Notes under the pieces: model-generated | Told to the model about the DNA's origin: nothing | Databases searched by the model: none | What the model saw: only the letters and a program-made list of their open reading frames with translations | Made by a program: the position numbers and the translations under genes | Shown here: one piece after another, positions 5,624 through 6,145 of the stretch | How positions within the stretch are numbered: the first letter of the stretch is position 1 | Layout: every line of letters begins with the position of its first letter | Origin: Planctomycetota bacterium | Lineage (GTDB): Bacteria; Planctomycetota; Phycisphaerae; Phycisphaerales; SM1A02 | DNA length: 6,145 bases | Assembly (NCBI GenBank): GCA_009924765.1 | Contig: RFQW01000108.1 | Span: 1 to 6,145, forward strand | Direction of reading: 5' to 3'

Positions 5624-6145
5624 GACCCGAAGTTGAGCAGCACCAAGGCCAGGTCGGCCGTGTCCACAAAGCCGTTGCCGTCCTGGTCACTCTTGCAACC
5701 AGAGCAGCTACCGTAGTCGAGCAGCACCAGAGCGATGTCGGCGCTGTTCACCACGCGGTTGTTGTCAAGATCCGAAGGGCACGGCGGAATGCCCTGTGCA
5801 AAGGTGAGCGTGTAGTTGAAGCGACCTGCGGTTTGGGTTGCACCGGTGAAGGTGGAGGTGCCGTTGTTCTTGCCGGCCACCGCAAACTGCATGGTCAACT
5901 TGTTGTTGGTCGCGCTATCACCAGTCACTTCGATGGCGAAGCGCCCGATCATCCAGAAGTTGGTCAGGCTCTGGCCAGCGGTGATGCCGTTGCCAGCGAT
6001 GGTGGTGGTTGCCTTGGCGGTGTTCACGGAGCCGGTACCCGAGTACTGACCAGCCTTGGCGTAGGGGTTGGTGCTGGTGCTTGCGCCGATGCTGGGGTAC
6101 CAGCCTGCGCCACCGGCCGAGCCATCGATGCGGCCACCGGTCGAG
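5614..6145 (-). CDS. dockerin-bearing exported protein, C-terminal part (5' end outside window)
   Basis: The frame is open from the right edge (first full codon at 6144) to the TGA at 5614-5616, giving 176 visible residues. The GTG at 6027 is internal, because the frame reads through it in the same low-complexity style. Residues 1-120 are rich in Gly, Ser, Thr, Asn and Ala, have no cysteine, and look like an extracellular beta-rich or passenger region; I recognise no named domain. The last 55 residues form a two-repeat dockerin: CPSDLDNNRVVNSAD...YGSC, then CKSDQDGNGFVDTAD...FGSC, ending in Pro. The first calcium loop is less ideal, with Arg at the usual glycine position. A signal peptide is expected but lies outside the window. 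The stop overlaps the start of the next gene, so the two are probably cotranscribed and translationally coupled. What the passenger part does cannot be said. Confidence 0.82.
   Translation of the reverse strand, partial: STGGRIDGSAGGAGWYPSIGASTSTNPYAKAGQYSGTGSVNTAKATTTIAGNGITAGQSLTNFWMIGRFAIEVTGDSATNNKLTMQFAVAGKNNGTSTFTGATQTAGRFNYTLTFAQGIPPCPSDLDNNRVVNSADIALVLLDYGSCSGCKSDQDGNGFVDTADLALVLLNFGSCP
5617..5781 (-). repeat. dockerin-encoding repeat, copy in the partial upstream protein
   Basis: This encodes the last 55 residues before the stop: two 26-residue cysteine-framed units with a two-residue SG link, the same spacing as the copy at 4301-4468. The second unit (SDQDGNGFVDTADLALVLL) is nearly identical to its counterpart in the neighbouring protein (SDQDGNGWVDTADLALMLL). 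The first unit is more diverged. Confidence 0.8.

Noticed and set aside
1..6145. tRNA, rRNA, CRISPR array, insertion sequence, phage or defence genes
   Set aside because: No cloverleaf, regular short spaced repeats, transposase motif or terminal inverted repeats were seen. The only repeats are protein-module duplications.

Overview
This 6.1 kb window is GC-rich and gene-dense. It most likely comes from a planctomycete of the Phycisphaerae/Phycisphaerales type. The main evidence is two neighbouring secreted proteins that end in the paired, cysteine-framed dockerin module typical of that group (two DxDxNG calcium loops, each closed by FGSC or FGAC). One of them also carries the 'DCNGDG...VPDCCE' calcium-loop repeats common in planctomycete surface proteins. 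The lineage is inferred from protein style, not from a marker gene.

Layout from left to right. (1) Bases 1-1002 (+): C-terminal part of an MCE/MlaD-family lipid-transport protein, cut by the left edge. (2) Bases 1004-1843 (+): a TrmH/SpoU-family RNA 2'-O-methyltransferase, one base after the MCE stop and so probably in the same operon. (3) Bases 1787-3154 (-): murA, the first committed enzyme of peptidoglycan synthesis, complete with its active-site residues. Its 3' end runs 57 bp into the methyltransferase tail on the opposite strand. (4) Bases 3155-3261: a short divergent intergenic region with the murA ribosome binding site and probably both promoters. (5) Bases 3262-4278 (+): a plant-type ferredoxin-NADP+ reductase with the C-terminal Glu-Val-Tyr. 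(6) Bases 4298-5623 (-): a secreted protein with a signal peptide, two tandem copies of a C-type-lectin-like domain plus calcium-loop module, and a C-terminal dockerin. (7) Bases 5614-6145 (-): the C-terminal part of a second secreted dockerin protein, cut by the right edge and overlapping the start of gene 6.

The left two thirds is housekeeping: envelope lipid transport, RNA modification, cell-wall precursor synthesis and redox balance. The right third is accessory and extracellular: two co-directional, overlapping genes for exported proteins sharing one C-terminal module. No gap exceeds 110 bases, and I found no RNA gene, insertion sequence, CRISPR array, phage gene or defence gene. The most interesting parts are the paired dockerin proteins with no cohesin partner in view, the duplicated lectin/calcium module, and the antisense overlap that accompanies an extended MurA tail.
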